Assembly: GCA_001414345.1 (NCBI GenBank) | Contig: LLCB01000105.1 | Location: 1-64,000, forward strand | Direction: 5' to 3' | Length of the DNA: 64,000 bases | Source of the DNA: Hymenoscyphus infarciens | Taxonomy: Eukaryota; Ascomycota; Leotiomycetes; Helotiales; Helotiaceae | Shown here: positions 12,175 through 23,412 of the stretch, in pieces | Layout: every line of letters starts with the position of its first letter | Position numbering within the stretch: the first letter of the stretch is position 1 | Made by a program: the position numbers and the translations under genes | The notes under the pieces: generated by a model | Seen by the model: only the letters and a program-made list of their open reading frames with translations | Databases searched by the model: none | What the model was told of the DNA's origin: nothing

Positions 12175-13918
12175 ATGAAGTTTCAACTAAGCAACCTCGT
12201 TGCGCCCACCCTCCTATTTTCTGCATCAAGTCTTGCGGATGGACAGTATAAGAGCAGACCAGACCTCTCTCCTCCACGCCTAAACATCACATTACCAGCC
12301 ACACGAGGTGTCGACAAAGGATTTATCTTCACCACTCCATATGGAAGCTCTCTCCTTCCATTAGCCAATTCAGGTCCAGAGCAGCAAGCAGCGTATATTT
12401 TCACAGACACTGGGGATCTCGTGTGGTCCAGTCTAGGATACCTTTCCGGCTTCGTGGCCAATTTTCAAGTTGGAAAGTACAAAAACCAAGAGATCATTTA
12501 CGCTTTCCAAGGAACGATTGACTTGCTACACGGTCATGGATTCGGACATCCAACAATTTTGAATAATAAGTATGAGCTTGTTGGTGATGTGAGGGGTGGA
12601 AACCATAAGGTTCTGGATCTTCATGAGTTTACTATTGTGGATGGCAAAACCGCTTTGGTGGAGATTTATCAGCAGACTGTGACTGATCTTTCACCATATG
12701 GTGCGAATGAGACTCAAAACTGGATTGTGGATGGAGTTATACAAGGTAGACTCTTGCTCTTGTAGTCATCTTGAAAGAAGAAGAAAGACAGAAGCTAATG
12801 GTATCGTCAGAACTCGATATCGCTACTGGAAAATTAATCTTCGAATGGGCCAGTTTGGAACATGTTGACCCCAAAGGCAAGAAACAAAAGATGGATCTGA
12901 AGTCACACTGATCGAAAGCTAACACTTTAAAACAGATAGCTACCTCCCTCTCGATCCCGACTCCGGCTATACATCCCGCACCGCATGGGATTACATCCAC
13001 ATTAACAGCGTCGACAAAGACTCCCAAGGCGACTACCTTGTTTCCGGCCGTCACACCTCGACAATCTACAAGATCTCCTCCAAAACGGGGAAGATCATCT
13101 GGCAACTCGGTGGCAAAAACTCAACCTTCACTCTCGGAGAAGGTGTGATTTTCGGCTTCCAACACGATGCACGATTCCGTTCTCGCTCGGAAGATGGTAA
13201 AATCGAAACCATTTCTTTCTTCGATAACTCGGCTCGTTCCAATGGTCACCAAGGAGGAGGTTTAGACGAATTACATGACTATTCCAGTGGCAAGATTGTT
13301 CAAATCAACCATATCGACAACACGGCTACACTCCTTCACACGGTCGTTCATCCCGATAAAGTCCTCGCTGCCTCACAAGGAAATTTCCAGCTTTTGCCAA
13401 ACGGAAATTCTTTTGTTAATTGGGGGCAAGCTGGGTCGGTCACAGAGTTTGACCCCAAGGGTGAGCCAATTTTCAACGCTTACCTCGATTCTGGCGAGTT
13501 GGGACAGACTGTGCAAAGTTATAGGGGTTTCAGGTATAATTGGACTGGTTTTCCTACTGAGACCCCAGCTATCATTTCGCTGAAAGAGGGGACTGATGTC
13601 AATATCTATGTTTCTTGGAATGGGGATACTGAGACTAAGAGTTGGAAGTTTTATAGTGTTGATTCTAGAAAGGCTTCAGGAAGTGACGAGAGGGTGTTGC
13701 TTGGGGAGGTTGCGAGAAAGTCTTTCGAGACTAGATATACTGTTGACGCGGGTAAGGTTTCCTCTACTGCATCACCAAATGTTTTTGCAGAAGCTCTTGA
13801 TGCGAAGGGAGGGGTGATCTCAAGGACTAATTTGGTTTCCACGAGAGTTGGTGTCACTGTCAAAGGAATGCTTGAGGAAGATGTGGGTTCGCAGAAATTG
13901 CTCAAGGATAGTGCATAG
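12175..13918 (+). CDS. secreted arylsulfotransferase-like (ASST) protein
   Basis: Predicted 539-residue secreted protein of the fungal arylsulfotransferase family (Arylsulfotran_2 type beta-propeller). Exons 12175-12745, 12811-12876 and 12936-13918; frame closes. The N-terminus MKFQLSNLVAPTLLFSASSLADG is a signal peptide. Family-like stretches include DLVWSSLGYLSGFVANFQVG, HKVLDLHEFTIVDGKTAL, WDYIHINSVDKDSQGDYLVS, GKIIWQLGGKNSTF and FQHDARF; the last segment carries a His next to Asp in the usual core. Intron 2 uses a GC donor (GCAAGA) with branch GCTAAC; using a GT donor instead would put TAG in frame. The family name derives from bacterial sulfotransferases, but activity of fungal members is unproven, so function is left open. 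Confidence 0.88.
12877..12935 (+). other. GC-AG intron in the ASST-like gene
   Basis: The exon ends CCCAAAG, then the intron begins GCAAGA and ends AAACAG after a GCTAACACTTT branch site. The only nearby GT donor (GTCACA) leads to a stop right after splicing. GC-AG introns make up a small minority of fungal introns. Confidence 0.85.
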
Positions 13919-14399
13919 GAAAAGAGTTGTATTAGAAGAGGAATGGCTTCGGGGCCGTGAGAGGGATATCAATAATATTGAGTGTAATATATGTTCAAGA
14001 TTATGAGATTTTCTTGACATTCCTTATTCGGGTGTCTTGCTGCTATGTACAGTGCTAGGTGGTGAATGTTTGGTTGGCGAAGCTTGAAGTGGCATAATAT
14101 TGGCAACTCCAGAGTCAATGTCTCGTGGTAGATTGCACAGTCTAAATAGAAAACTTGCTTAGGTATTGATAGAAATCGCTTGCCTTGGGTTTGATAGCCA
14201 ATCGTTTTTAAGGGGGTAGCGGCTAAGCGAACTAGAAAGTGGTGTATTTCATTCGATAACTAATAATTTTCGGATGATTCCCATTGAGCATATAGTAACT
14301 TTGATGATTTTCCAATAAATTGTAAAATAAAATAAATTGGAGAAGTTGTGTTTCAAAATCACGATTTTCTATTCTCCCGTAGCCGCTGAAGAATCTTCC
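13919..14399. other. convergent intergenic region
   Basis: AT-rich spacer between the 3-prime ends of two convergent genes. It has no gene-like frame. It probably holds both polyadenylation signals (for example AATAAA near 14314 on the plus strand). Confidence 0.5.
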
Positions 14400-14968
14400 T
14401 CAGCCACTCCCGTAGTTTTGTTTCACAGTAGGCCCTTCCAAACTTTTCACTCGATCCAAAACTCTACTTGAATCCTTAGGCAAAATAAGTTTCTCTTCCA
14501 AAATCTCCACAACCTCTCTAGTCCACTCTTGACATCTTCTCCCCTAACCGCAACATTAGCCCACGCACTCCCAAGAAATACCACGATAAAACTCACAACA
14601 CTAGGGTTGAGCGGGTTTTTGCTAACACCCGGAGCATCCACCGTCTTAGCTATCTTCTCTATCTCATTTCTTGGTTCAATATCCGTGCTTTGCTTTCCAT
14701 CATCGTTCACCTTAGTGGTGGAAATGACCCATTTCTCATCTACCACACCAAGAAAGTTCTGACTGAATTTCTCTCGGGTAGTTGAAACGTTGTAATTCCT
14801 CTTGAATTCCAGACCGTACCCAGTGAAAGGGGTGCCGAGGACTTGTATAAGGGTTCCGGTTGCTGGGATTTGGATGCAGGTGGGGATGAATAGTGCCCAG
14901 TGGGTTCGGGTACCGTTTATTGGGGAAGCCCGGGTTGGGTAGGTGAGGAGGTGTATTGGGTGGGACAT
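14400..14968 (-). CDS. small fungal-specific protein, DUF6914-like
   Basis: Predicted 171-residue protein of unknown function. Exons 14968-14597 and 14543-14400; the 53-bp intron has a GTGAGT donor and GGGCTAATGTTGCGGTTAG at its 3-prime side, and the frame closes. The sequence shows LLTYPTRASPINGTRTHWAL, then GTLIQVLGTPFTGYGLEFKR, and near the C-terminus RRCQEWTREVVEIL. This arrangement (hydrophobic HW core, RNY after a G-F/G-Y segment, C-Q-E/D-W motif) matches my memory of a fungal family annotated DUF6914; that link is not verified. An in-frame upstream ATG at 15109 is less likely, because MSHPIHLL fits the usual start better. No signal peptide or membrane segment is visible. Confidence 0.7.
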
Positions 14969-16216
14969 GTTTGGGAAGTTAAGGCTTCGTTTTATGCTAA
15001 TCTTGGAATCTTGAGGGGGGTTTAGTAGGAGGTATTTATTTGGGCGATAGACGCGATAGAATTGTTGGAAGGTGTTGGTTTTAGGCAGCCAATGTGAAAT
15101 GAGAAACATGCACCAATAGGAGAGATAGATTTAAGACACCGAGCCACATCTATTTCTTATGAGCTACATTGTACTAAGTAACTACGAAAGTAAATAGGAA
15201 ATAAAGCGTAATTCTCTAGTAATTGTAAAGATTTAGTTCAGTTATCTCAGACCTATAGAACAATGTTATTATTCAATGTGAACAACAGCATACTTTGTTA
15301 GGCCTCAGATAATGTTATCTGAACTATCTAGTTCATCTGAACTTCATTCATTCATTTTTCTTCTACTCTCGTTTCTACTTTCACTGTCGGGTTTTCTGTT
15401 GCTGTTGAAACAAAATCCGGCTGCCAAGCAATTATCCAACGTTCGCTCAGAAACAAGGGTTCTTTGTTACGGGGAAGTTGCGCGACCCAAGGGTTTAGCA
15501 GGACATATTTGCCCACTCTCAGCTGCGCAGAGCACCATTGTTAAAATGAGGTTGGGCAGGGACGAACACGATGTTGAAAAGCTGGCTAATGTTTGGGTTG
15601 TTATATGAGAATGTGGTTTGGGTCTGAGTCAATGCCTTCTTATAGACAAAGTATAGTTTCAAGTCTTTTGCCAAGTTTTGGGTTAAGAAGCTATAACGTC
15701 TTAGGGAAGCTTATCTCTTTCAGTTTTCAAGTGTATACAGTAAATGATTTTAGCTCTGAAAAAGTATTTTAAACAACTTTGTATATATGCTACTGTGAAT
15801 TTGGTTTAGGCTTTTCTCTTGACACTATTTATAGGCTTATTCTACTTAGTCAGAGTAACAACGTTAGCTTATGCGTGGTGATCAGGTGGATTGATTGATT
15901 TTGCTGACTCGGGCCTTAGCGACTCGGGACACTTTAATCAATTAGTTATTTTCTGCAACAACCAACGATCGCAAACACTCGGTTTTCTTCTGTTATCGTA
16001 GATTCAATTGAAGAATATAGCATAATAGAAAGAATAGTTGCCGTATCAACCGCGTAAACCCCGATACTTGATAACATATACGCGACCACCTTTTTATTCA
16101 CTAAACTAAAGTTGACTTGTGTACTACACCATTTGGAGTCTATGTACCTCGATCTAATAGAGCTGAATTATTACCCCTTTCTTACATGTTTCCTTTACAC
16201 CGGGTTCATCTCATGT
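14969..16216. other. intergenic region, no gene supported
   Basis: Normal to AT-rich sequence. One 98-codon ATG frame (15312-15608) with a Leu-rich start has no family features and is not called. Confidence 0.5.
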
Positions 16217-16430
16217 CCAGGTTCGTATCTGCCTACCTAGCTCTCGTTGTTCCAACTTTCCAGGGTGGTTCAAGTACCATCTCCTAGACACTTAGAACAA
16301 ATTACGACTGTCAACCTAGATGTATTGAAACAACACAAGTTCTTTGACTGTACTGGAAAGTTCTATTTTATTTACAACCACTTTCGATGCCTACTACGGG
16401 ACTTTCCAGTTAGATATATTCACCAAATTT
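16217..16430 (+). repeat. decayed copy of the 30.1-kb gene fragment
   Basis: The stretch containing GTTGTTCCAACTTTCCAGGG, GACACTTAGAACAA and CTGGAAAGTTC aligns in order with 30107-30290 (GTTATTCCAACTTTCGAGGG, GCACTTAGAACAA, CTGGAAAGTCC). Here the reading frames are broken. It is a dispersed duplicate of the same exon-intron segment, now a fossil. Confidence 0.6.
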
Positions 16431-16649
16431 TCTACCCCAGAATCTTCATTTCAACTGGCAATATTGCTAATTTTGGAATCAGAGCTATAATGCCCTCCCT
16501 ACTCTTACTAATAAGACTCCCAAAGAAAAAACAAAAAGAATCGTCAGAGCAAGGACATTGGCTAGTAAGTTGAACTTGTGTTTTACGTCTAGTATAAAAC
16601 GAAAGTTATAAGAACTTGGCCGTAATAAGCGTGGGAAATAATTACTCTA

Positions 16650-16745
16650 TTCTTCTTCTCTTCCTTCTTCTTCTCTTCCTTCTTCTTCTCTTCCTTCTTC
16701 TTCTCTTCCTTCTTCTTCTCTTCCTTCTCCTTCTCTAGTCTCTCC
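16650..16745. repeat. pyrimidine minisatellite, 15-bp unit
   Basis: The unit TTCTTCTTCTCTTCC repeats about six times on the plus strand, with the last units drifting to TTCTCC. It is a polypyrimidine/polypurine tract and could form a triplex. No gene spans it. Confidence 0.85.
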
Positions 16746-17110
16746 TTCTTCTCTTCCTCTGTCTCTTCGTCTCGATAGAAGCCCTAGCTCTTTAAGCTAG
16801 TAGTAATATCAAAAGTCTCTTTAGAGTATCTATTATATAGCGTTAAGATAATTAGAGTTTTAAAATAAGGCAGGATGCTAAGAAGGAAACTATGGCGCCC
16901 CAAGGTAACGAGAGTAGAGTGAATTTCATGAAAAACAGATAGCGCGGAGAACTGACTACTCGCTTTGATATTCATAAGACGACAAGTTAAATCAACAACG
17001 TGGCATCCTTTGAATTGGAGTGTTGTATTTATAGAAAAAGGGAAATAGGAAGAAATAAAAGCCAGATAGATTTTCCTTGAATATATTTAGGTCTTAGAGC
17101 TAAATATTCC

Positions 17111-17430
17111 TATAAAAATACACACCTAAGCTTCAGAAGAAGACGATAGGCGGAAGGCGAAAGAACGAGCAACTGATGTCTTCTGGTCTTTTAGAATAGT
17201 ATCAAGTCATAAACCTAAGTTTCCCTAAACACCAACTCTCACAAAATTGAATAAACACCTCTTCTTTATCAAATTTCCTCTCTTCTTTCTCTTGAAAGTA
17301 TAAGATTAATTCGACAACAGCTTCTAAAACGACAACAAGCAAAGAAAAACTCGGATAACTTCTACCTCAACTCGATTACTGCACTCTTTTCTCGACTCAG
17401 CGGTGAAAAGAACGCGAACAGTAAATTCAC
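17111..17430 (+). repeat. TATA-leader module, copy 1
   Basis: TATAAAA at 17111 is followed by CACACCTAAGCTTCAGAAGA and, 192 bases on, by AGATTAATTCGACAACA (17303). The same parts at nearly the same spacing occur at 19083-19400. Between them are TCTTCTGGTCTTTTAGAATA and other diverged blocks. It looks like a promoter plus 5-prime leader and the first codons of a decayed gene family. Confidence 0.6.
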
Positions 17431-17761
17431 TAACTTAGACTCTCAAAAATACAAACCAAAGTCCCTCCTACGAAGAGCACGTAAAATGAGCTGCACGGGT
17501 TAGACACGTTATTCGAAAACCCCATAGACTCTCTGAGTGTTTATATCGCGAGAGCAAGTAAGTTAGGTGAGTAGTGAAAAGCACAGCGCTTAAGAGAATC
17601 AGATGCTCGGAAATAGTTGGAAGATTGACGCTGCTCCTTCTTCCCATGTTACTCTCGGTGTACTAAAGAGGGAAATTTAATCTTCGAAGTTAGTAACTAA
17701 GAATTGATAGAGAGCAAGTATTCCTCAATATAATTGGCTCTCATACCCACTCCACTCCACA

Positions 17762-18020
17762 TATAAAAGCAACCACCCAAGCCTCAGAATAAGACTATAC
17801 ACGAAGGAATGCATAAAAGCGTTGACTCTGCTGGAGAGAAGATAAAAGTACGAATACCCAGCCAGAGTCCCCCCCAACCTAACAAAAACCAGGATTTCCC
17901 GAAAATTATCCTTCCCCCTATGAAAACATTCACCGGTATTCCTCCACATTTCAAACGTAACAAGAGAATTCGATAAGATCCACTAAAACAACAGCAGAAA
18001 TTGTTCAAACGCAGAAATTC
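17762..18020 (+). repeat. TATA-leader module, copy 2
   Basis: ATATAAAAGC is followed by the block AACCACCCAAGCCTCAGAAT, matching copies 1 and 4. The downstream block GAGAATTCGATAAGATCC, then ACTAAAACAACAGCAG, corresponds to the IRQQ-coding part of copy 1 but contains a stop. Decayed. Confidence 0.5.
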
Positions 18021-19082
18021 CAGATGAAACGAATCTTATGCACAAAAACAAACTGTAGCAGCATCTTGCTGCGTTAAGAAGTACTATTCTGCAATATTTC
18101 TCGCTGATGCTTGATTTAGGGGCGGTCGCGCTGTCTCTTCTCATCCCAGATAACCTCTGGTACGGGCGCATGGATTTCTCGGCCGAGGAGGTTGCGAGCT
18201 GGTTGATATGATTCCTCTTTCTCTACAAATTCTAAAAATATGAAATATTGCTCAAGTAAAAGTCTCTAAGTAGACACTATCTCTTTATTGCCTTAAAATT
18301 TTATAATATTATTCGAGAACGTGTAGGAGAATAAAGAGATAGTATTTCTCATTCTCCAAAATCATCTCAGACAACATAAGAAAGTATCTTAGACTAGTAC
18401 GTATAATCAAAGTGAAGAAGGTGTACTCGGTACAAAGCCTATGTCTCTTCTCTACTCGCCTTTATCCACTCAAAGAACGGTATATATAATGCACTAACAA
18501 GTCCGAGTCTATGAAATCCCTCACCGAAGCACTTTTAGAGGGCCAGATTGACATCCGTGCTGGAGAGAAGTGTGAAGTACCAAAGTGGCATGTTCTACTT
18601 ATAGCTAGCCCCGAGGTAGTCTCCTCGTAGAATTTCCGACTCCTCTATCGACTTCGCCAGTATGAAAATTATTCGACAACAACTTAAAAAACGGCGGTAA
18701 AACATCTCTAGATGCAGAACCAGATACAGAGCTTATCTTAAAGCGAACCCAAAGAAGCTCAGCTATCTGAAGAAAGTCGGCAACCCGATGACAGAGTAAC
18801 AAGTCTCCGTTACGAAGTAACTCTTTAAGCGAGAAAGACAAGTCTTACTAGCGTCTTCGCAAATAAACATCTGGTACTATGATGCAATTATTGAGGACTT
18901 GGAGAAGTTTGCAAAGAAGGACAGGACGCCGTTGAATCAAGGGAGGATAGTGAATATGGATCCACATCTCTGAAACGATGCTAGGTAGATAGGGCAGGGG
19001 CGCAACTCTAGTCAAGCCAACTTCACCCAAAACCAAAAGCACCCGTACACAATTTACAAATCTGACTCCACTTCTGTCCATC
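18021..19082. other. region between module copies
   Basis: Apart from the partial module at 18560-18760 I see no gene. Short minus-strand frames near 18605-19081 show no family features. Confidence 0.4.
18560..18760 (+). repeat. TATA-leader module, copy 3 (partial)
   Basis: Only the downstream part is recognisable: ATGAAAATTATTCGACAACA at 18662 corresponds to the M-R/K-L/I-I-R-Q-Q start of the other copies, then reaches a stop after 12 codons. GCTGGAGAGAAG upstream (near 18559) also occurs in copy 2. No TATA box is visible. Confidence 0.4.
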
Positions 19083-19420
19083 TATAAAAGCACCCCACCC
19101 AAGCTCCAGAAGAAGACCATAGGCAAAACAAAGCTATCACGGACTATGGTCCTGGTCGTTCAGAATAGCAGCAAGTCTCAGGTCCCACCTAATCAACCTC
19201 AACACAACTAAATTTTCCATACAAGGACTTCTTGTCAGATAATTTCACCCTCAATTTCTACCTGCTCAAACGCATGAGATTAATCCGACAACACTCCCAA
19301 AACCGATTACAGCTTCTCATCCAACAACGAACGATATAAATTCAGACCAAACCCAAAATTAAGCCGAAAACATAGCATCTCACTCCAAAACCCAGAAAAG
19401 AATTGTCTGCGCGGCGACAG
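19083..19420 (+). repeat. TATA-leader module, copy 4
   Basis: TATAAAAGC at 19083, then CCACCCAAGCTCCAGAAGAA, a diverged leader, and ATGAGATTAATCCGACAACA at 19274. The ATG opens a 22-codon frame ending in TAA. The spacing from TATA to the RLIRQ codons is 194 bases, against 192 in copy 1. This is the best preserved copy. Confidence 0.55.
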
Positions 19421-19823
19421 AAGGTCTCAACAAACAAGGCCAGCCCTTGCGAGCACCAACGCCAGTAGGAGGTCCATTCTTTGCTCGCGCTTCTCTGGCG
19501 TTCTCGAGTGTGGAAAGAGAGCGATTTTAAAATGGTAAAACAGGGAAGTAGGTAAGATCAAGTAAGGAGAAGGAGGATAGTGATTTGAAGAGGGAGGTAG
19601 GGCTATGTGAGAGCTAGCGATCATAGCGCAGAACTAGATAGAGAAATAAGGGAAGAGGAAGGAGTGGTTGCACCTTCCTTTCAAGGAATGAAATTATAGA
19701 TTTGAACTTACGGACAAACTGGAAGTATATGTAAATTTTTCTTGATTGGGTATTACCATTCCTTCCCATCGCAGCCCAGGCCCATTGCCTCCCCTACAAT
19801 ATGATACCATCCCATCAACCCTC

Positions 19824-20866
19824 TCACTTCAACAACCTCCGTCCCTGCACCCTAACACCATACCGTTCAGTGCCCCCCTGCTGCTGCAACTGAAACAACC
19901 CCAATTGTCCCGTCAACCCCCCATCTCGCGAAATTTTATATCTCCTCAAAGCCTCCCTGAAATGATCCGGAAGCAACGGCCCTCTCCTCGGATCCGTTTC
20001 TTTTTCCCCATCTTCCCTTGGTGGACTAGGAAGCCCATTCCTCTGATCTTCCTTGGTATTTTCCAACCATTGATCCTGTACTCGTCGCGCGCCTTCGATC
20101 AGTTCGCCGGCGAAGATCTTGGCGATGGATTTTACGGCGCCTATTACGGAGGGGTGTGAGGATTGGGAGAGGGTTTGATTGACAATCTACCATTCAATGA
20201 GCTTCATTCAATCGCCGACACGCAAAACCAAGTGAATAAAGGAATAAGAGGGAAGGGGAGGGAAGAACAAACCCTTCTAATAACAGCATCCGGCCACCTA
20301 CAAGCCCTCCAAGCCTCATACCGACGAAACTGCTCCGGGTCCAAACTCCTCACCAGCAGCGCGCGATGTTCCAATTCCCTGGCCTTCTCCTCCTTCGTGC
20401 TCGAAGTGACATCCACAGCCATGGTGTGACTTCCCCCTCCATCCCCTTCATCATCTTCCAAACTGGCGTTACTCGCTCTCCTCTTCTTTCCCGCCCCAAC
20501 AGCTCCTCCTGCCTTCCCGTCTACGACTGAGCCTTCATCCCCCCCACTAGTCTTGGGTTTCTTGCTTGGTTTCTTCTTCTTAGGACGACTGCTTCCCGCG
20601 ACACTGCCCGAAACCATGGTATCCGCACTCGGGGAGCGCGAGAAGGCGGGTGAACGCGAGGATTGCTCGGGGGGGAAGGAGGTTTGGCGTAACGGGTGGG
20701 CGGAGCTCGCAGATGTTGTGGAGAGCATGGAGGCCTTTCGACGCTTGATGGAGGGCGCGGAGGAGGGCATGTCTGATTGTCGTCTCTTGGGGGGTTGAGG
20801 GAGTTGGGAGGTGGATGGGTAGGAGGGGGAGATGGCTGTGTTGTAGCTATAGGGTGGCGAGGCCAT
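19824..20866 (-). CDS. TAF11: TFIID subunit TAF11
   Basis: Predicted 318-residue subunit 11 of the general transcription factor TFIID, nuclear. Exons 20866-20273 and 20186-19824; the 86-bp intron (donor GTTTGT, acceptor GGTAG) falls inside the conserved domain and restores AVIRRIVNQTLSQ. The N-terminal half is low-complexity, Ser/Pro/Lys-rich, with basic clusters (KKKKPSKKPK). The histone-fold core runs from EQFRRYEAWRACRW to VKSIAKIFAGELIEGARRVQ, as in the hTAFII28 domain that pairs with TAF13. The ATG at 20866 (CCATGG context, MASPPYSYN) is preferred; the frame stays open upstream to 21064 through an Asn-Ser repeat, but without an ATG. It is divergent to the GTP cyclohydrolase gene. Confidence 0.92.
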
Positions 20867-21213
20867 GGCTGGCTTAGAAGATGTGTATTCAGTCGGTGAA
20901 TTGGGATTGGAATTGGAATTGGAATTGGAATTAGAATTGGAAATGGAAGGTGAAGGTTTGATGGGAGTTGGTGGGAGTGTGAATTGTAAAGTGTCGAAGG
21001 TTGGAGTTAATGTGTATCGGGTTGCACTAGATGAAGCCGCTCGAGAGCGGAGTCTATTCGGCACATATTCGGGCCGTGGGGGTTAGGTAGTGTAGTGTTA
21101 GTGGTTAGCTAGCTAAGTACAGGCTTACCCCACTAGCGTTATCTGCGAGTAATTTAGGTTTTAGGGACCGACGGGTGGAATATTTTTCTCACGCAAACCC
21201 CAATAATCAATCA
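20867..21213. promoter_or_regulatory. divergent promoter region TAF11 / GTP cyclohydrolase I
   Basis: The 347 bases between the two ATGs must hold both promoters. It includes a GGAATT-type hexanucleotide repeat (about 20905-20940) close to the TAF11 start. No TATA box is evident. Individual factor sites cannot be assigned by eye. Confidence 0.5.
20903..20942. repeat. GGAATT hexanucleotide microsatellite
   Basis: About six tandem GGAATT units with small deviations. Read on the minus strand they would encode alternating Asn-Ser in frame with TAF11, but lie upstream of its likely start. Confidence 0.8.
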
Positions 21214-22292
21214 ATGGTACAATTCACAAACCCAGCCCCATCATCCTCAGAGGAGCCAGAGGAGGAAGTAGAAATCGCAATGACCTCCTCCAATTCCTCC
21301 GACGCAGAACTCCCCAACGGTGCACCCGGCAAACGCAAATCCGACAATGAGGGGCAACGAAGTAAGAAGCGGAAGAGAAAGTCCAAAGCCGAAAAGCACT
21401 CTAAGAAAACCAATGGCGGCGCCCTTTCGAAGAGAAGACAGAGTGTAAGTAAACCCGCACGAGATCCCAGGGACGAGGCTTCATCCGTGGAGGAGGATGA
21501 GGACGAGGTGCGCTCACCCAGTCCGGTGATTGATTTTGATGGCTTGAGTAGACCGAGTAAGTCATATCATATCAATTTGGCCTCAGAAGTTAAACCTCAA
21601 TGACATGATTTCTGATTTTGGGAATAGGTCTAGGAACGAGAGAAAGGAAAGAGGAGACGCCTGAACAGGCTGCTGCGCGGATGAAGAAGTTATCTGGTGC
21701 GGTACGCACGATTCTCGAATGTATCGGTGAAGACCCGGATCGCGAGGGTCTACTGGGAACACCGGAACGATATGCGAAAGCGATGCTCTTTTTTACAAAG
21801 GGATACCAGGAGAATGTGAAGGACATTGTTAATGATGCCATATTCCACGAGGGTCATAACGAATTGGTCATTGTGAAGGACATTGAGGTGTTTAGTCTCT
21901 GCGAGCATCATATGGTGCCCTTTACAGGAAAGGTGGGGTCCCAGTATCTCCATATGATTTTTGGTAGCTAATGGGATTTGCAGATGCATATCGGATACAT
22001 CCCTAACAGAGATGTCATTGGAATCTCGAAACTCCCCCGGATAGCAGATATGTTCTCCCGCCGCCTCCAAATCCAGGAACGCCTCACCAAAGACGTCGCA
22101 CACGCAGTCATGGAAATCCTCAAACCACAAGGAGTCGCAGTAGTCATGGAATCCAGCCATCTCTGCATGGTCATGCGAGGTGTAGAAAAGACAAGCGCAA
22201 CGACCATCACAAGTTGTGTACTTGGATGCATAGAAAAGAGAGAGAAGACGAGAAATGAATTCTTCAGTCTGGTGGGTCTGAATAGACGGTGA
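21214..22292 (+). CDS. GTP cyclohydrolase I
   Basis: Predicted 318-residue enzyme converting GTP to 7,8-dihydroneopterin triphosphate, the first step of folate and pterin synthesis. Exons 21214-21556, 21628-21932 and 21984-22292; introns of 71 and 51 bp, frame closes. The catalytic domain starts near residue 120 ([20 protein letters not shown]) and carries [13 protein letters not shown], the zinc ligands in [13 protein letters not shown] and ITSCVLG, and [20 protein letters not shown]. The N-terminal 115 residues are acidic then strongly basic, with KRK (40-42) and KKRKRKSK (51-58), a bipartite nuclear-localisation-like stretch absent from bacterial enzymes. The start could also be at 21280 (MTSSNSSD). 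Confidence 0.95.
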
Positions 22293-22559
22293 AAAGGACG
22301 AACTATACACTGGAGTGGTACTTTTGTTTTTGGATCCATGATTTGTATTAGAGGGCGTTGGGATAAATGGGATGGTAGTGCATGGGCTCCGCGGTCTTCA
22401 ACACCAAGCAGGTTCGGCGGCGTTTTTATTTTTGGTCTTAACGCCATATGATAAAAGTAGGGGTTTTTTTCCCCACCAAAAACTGGGAGGGCTCATTCTA
22501 CCCAATATATCAAGATTTGGGGAGGAGTTATATCTTACATGACTTGTCCCAACTTCATG

Positions 22560-23412
22560 CTACGACTCCGACCAAGCCCCAACAACTCCCAACTCCCTCC
22601 TAGCACCACTCTCCACATCCAAAACAACCCTCTTCACATCCTCCAATATCTTCCCCGCAACCTCCTCGACACTATGCCCCGCATCAATAACAACCATATC
22701 CGCACTCTCCTCCTCACCTTTTAACTGCAATGCCAAAAACTGCTCTCGAACCCTCTCCTGCATCTCCCTCTTCTCGTATTTCTCCTCCCCATATCCCCCT
22801 CTCTTTTCCGCTTCCTCGGCGCTCAAGTCGAGGAATATCACCCTGTCGGGGCGGGGGAGACCGACCTCGGGGGATCGCGCCCAGGAGAGGGGGAGGGAGG
22901 GGAGGTTTTTGGAGGCTGAGTAGACTATTCCGCTGTAGTAGTAGCGGTCGCAGATTAGGGTGTTTCCAAGGGCGATTTGGGATTTGATGTAGGAGCTGGA
23001 GGGTGTTAGTGGGGTGGGATTGAGAGGGAAAAGAGAGGAAACATACCTTCTTTCCCATCTATTGGCGGAGAAGAGGAGGTGGATTGCGTGGTCGTCCATC
23101 TCGGTTGCATTTTCTAGGTAGCTGTTTATCATTTGGCCGATGGGGGTTGTTCTATCTTTTGGCATTTTTTAGCAGACATCAATTGAAAACCACCAGGTAA
23201 AAAGACAAGATATATTCAATTTCTTGAAGTAAAAGAGACGTACCTGGAAATCTAAGAGTTTTAACACTGTGTCCTTGGGCGTGGAGGGTATCACATAGCT
23301 TCTTGACTTGTGTTGTCTTTCCCGCTCTGTCCAACCCCTCTATTACGATGAATGCGCCTCTAGCAACGGGCGAAGAGGGTTCTTGGTGGGGGTAGGCTTC
23401 TGGGATTGCCAT
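22560..23412 (-). CDS. CDC8: thymidylate kinase (dTMP kinase)
   Basis: Predicted 237-residue kinase making dTDP from dTMP for DNA synthesis. Exons 23412-23244, 23155-23047 and 22995-22560; introns of 88 bp (GTACGT...CAAAAG) and 51 bp (GTATGT...CTAACACCCTCCAG) close the frame. The P-loop IEGLDRAGKTTQ is at about residues 23-34. The junctions restore RFPDRTTPIGQMINSYL and SANRWERSSYIKSQIALG. The DRY-type motif ICDRYYYSGIVYSASK and the PDRVIFLDLSAEEAEKRGGYGEEKYE lid region are present. It is convergent with GTP cyclohydrolase I (267 bp between stops) and divergent to TAF6. The symbol follows the yeast orthologue. Confidence 0.94.

Noticed and set aside
15312..15608. 98-codon ATG frame with Leu-rich start
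   Set aside because: Hydrophobic start could mimic a membrane anchor, but the rest has no conserved feature.
20867..21064. N-terminal extension of TAF11 with Asn-Ser repeat
   Set aside because: The frame is open but contains no ATG and a stop lies just upstream, so the ATG at 20866 is preferred.
22714..23058. 114-codon minus-strand frame inside thymidylate kinase
   Set aside because: It is the wrong frame of exon 3 and the preceding intron; the kinase motifs lie in the neighbouring frame.
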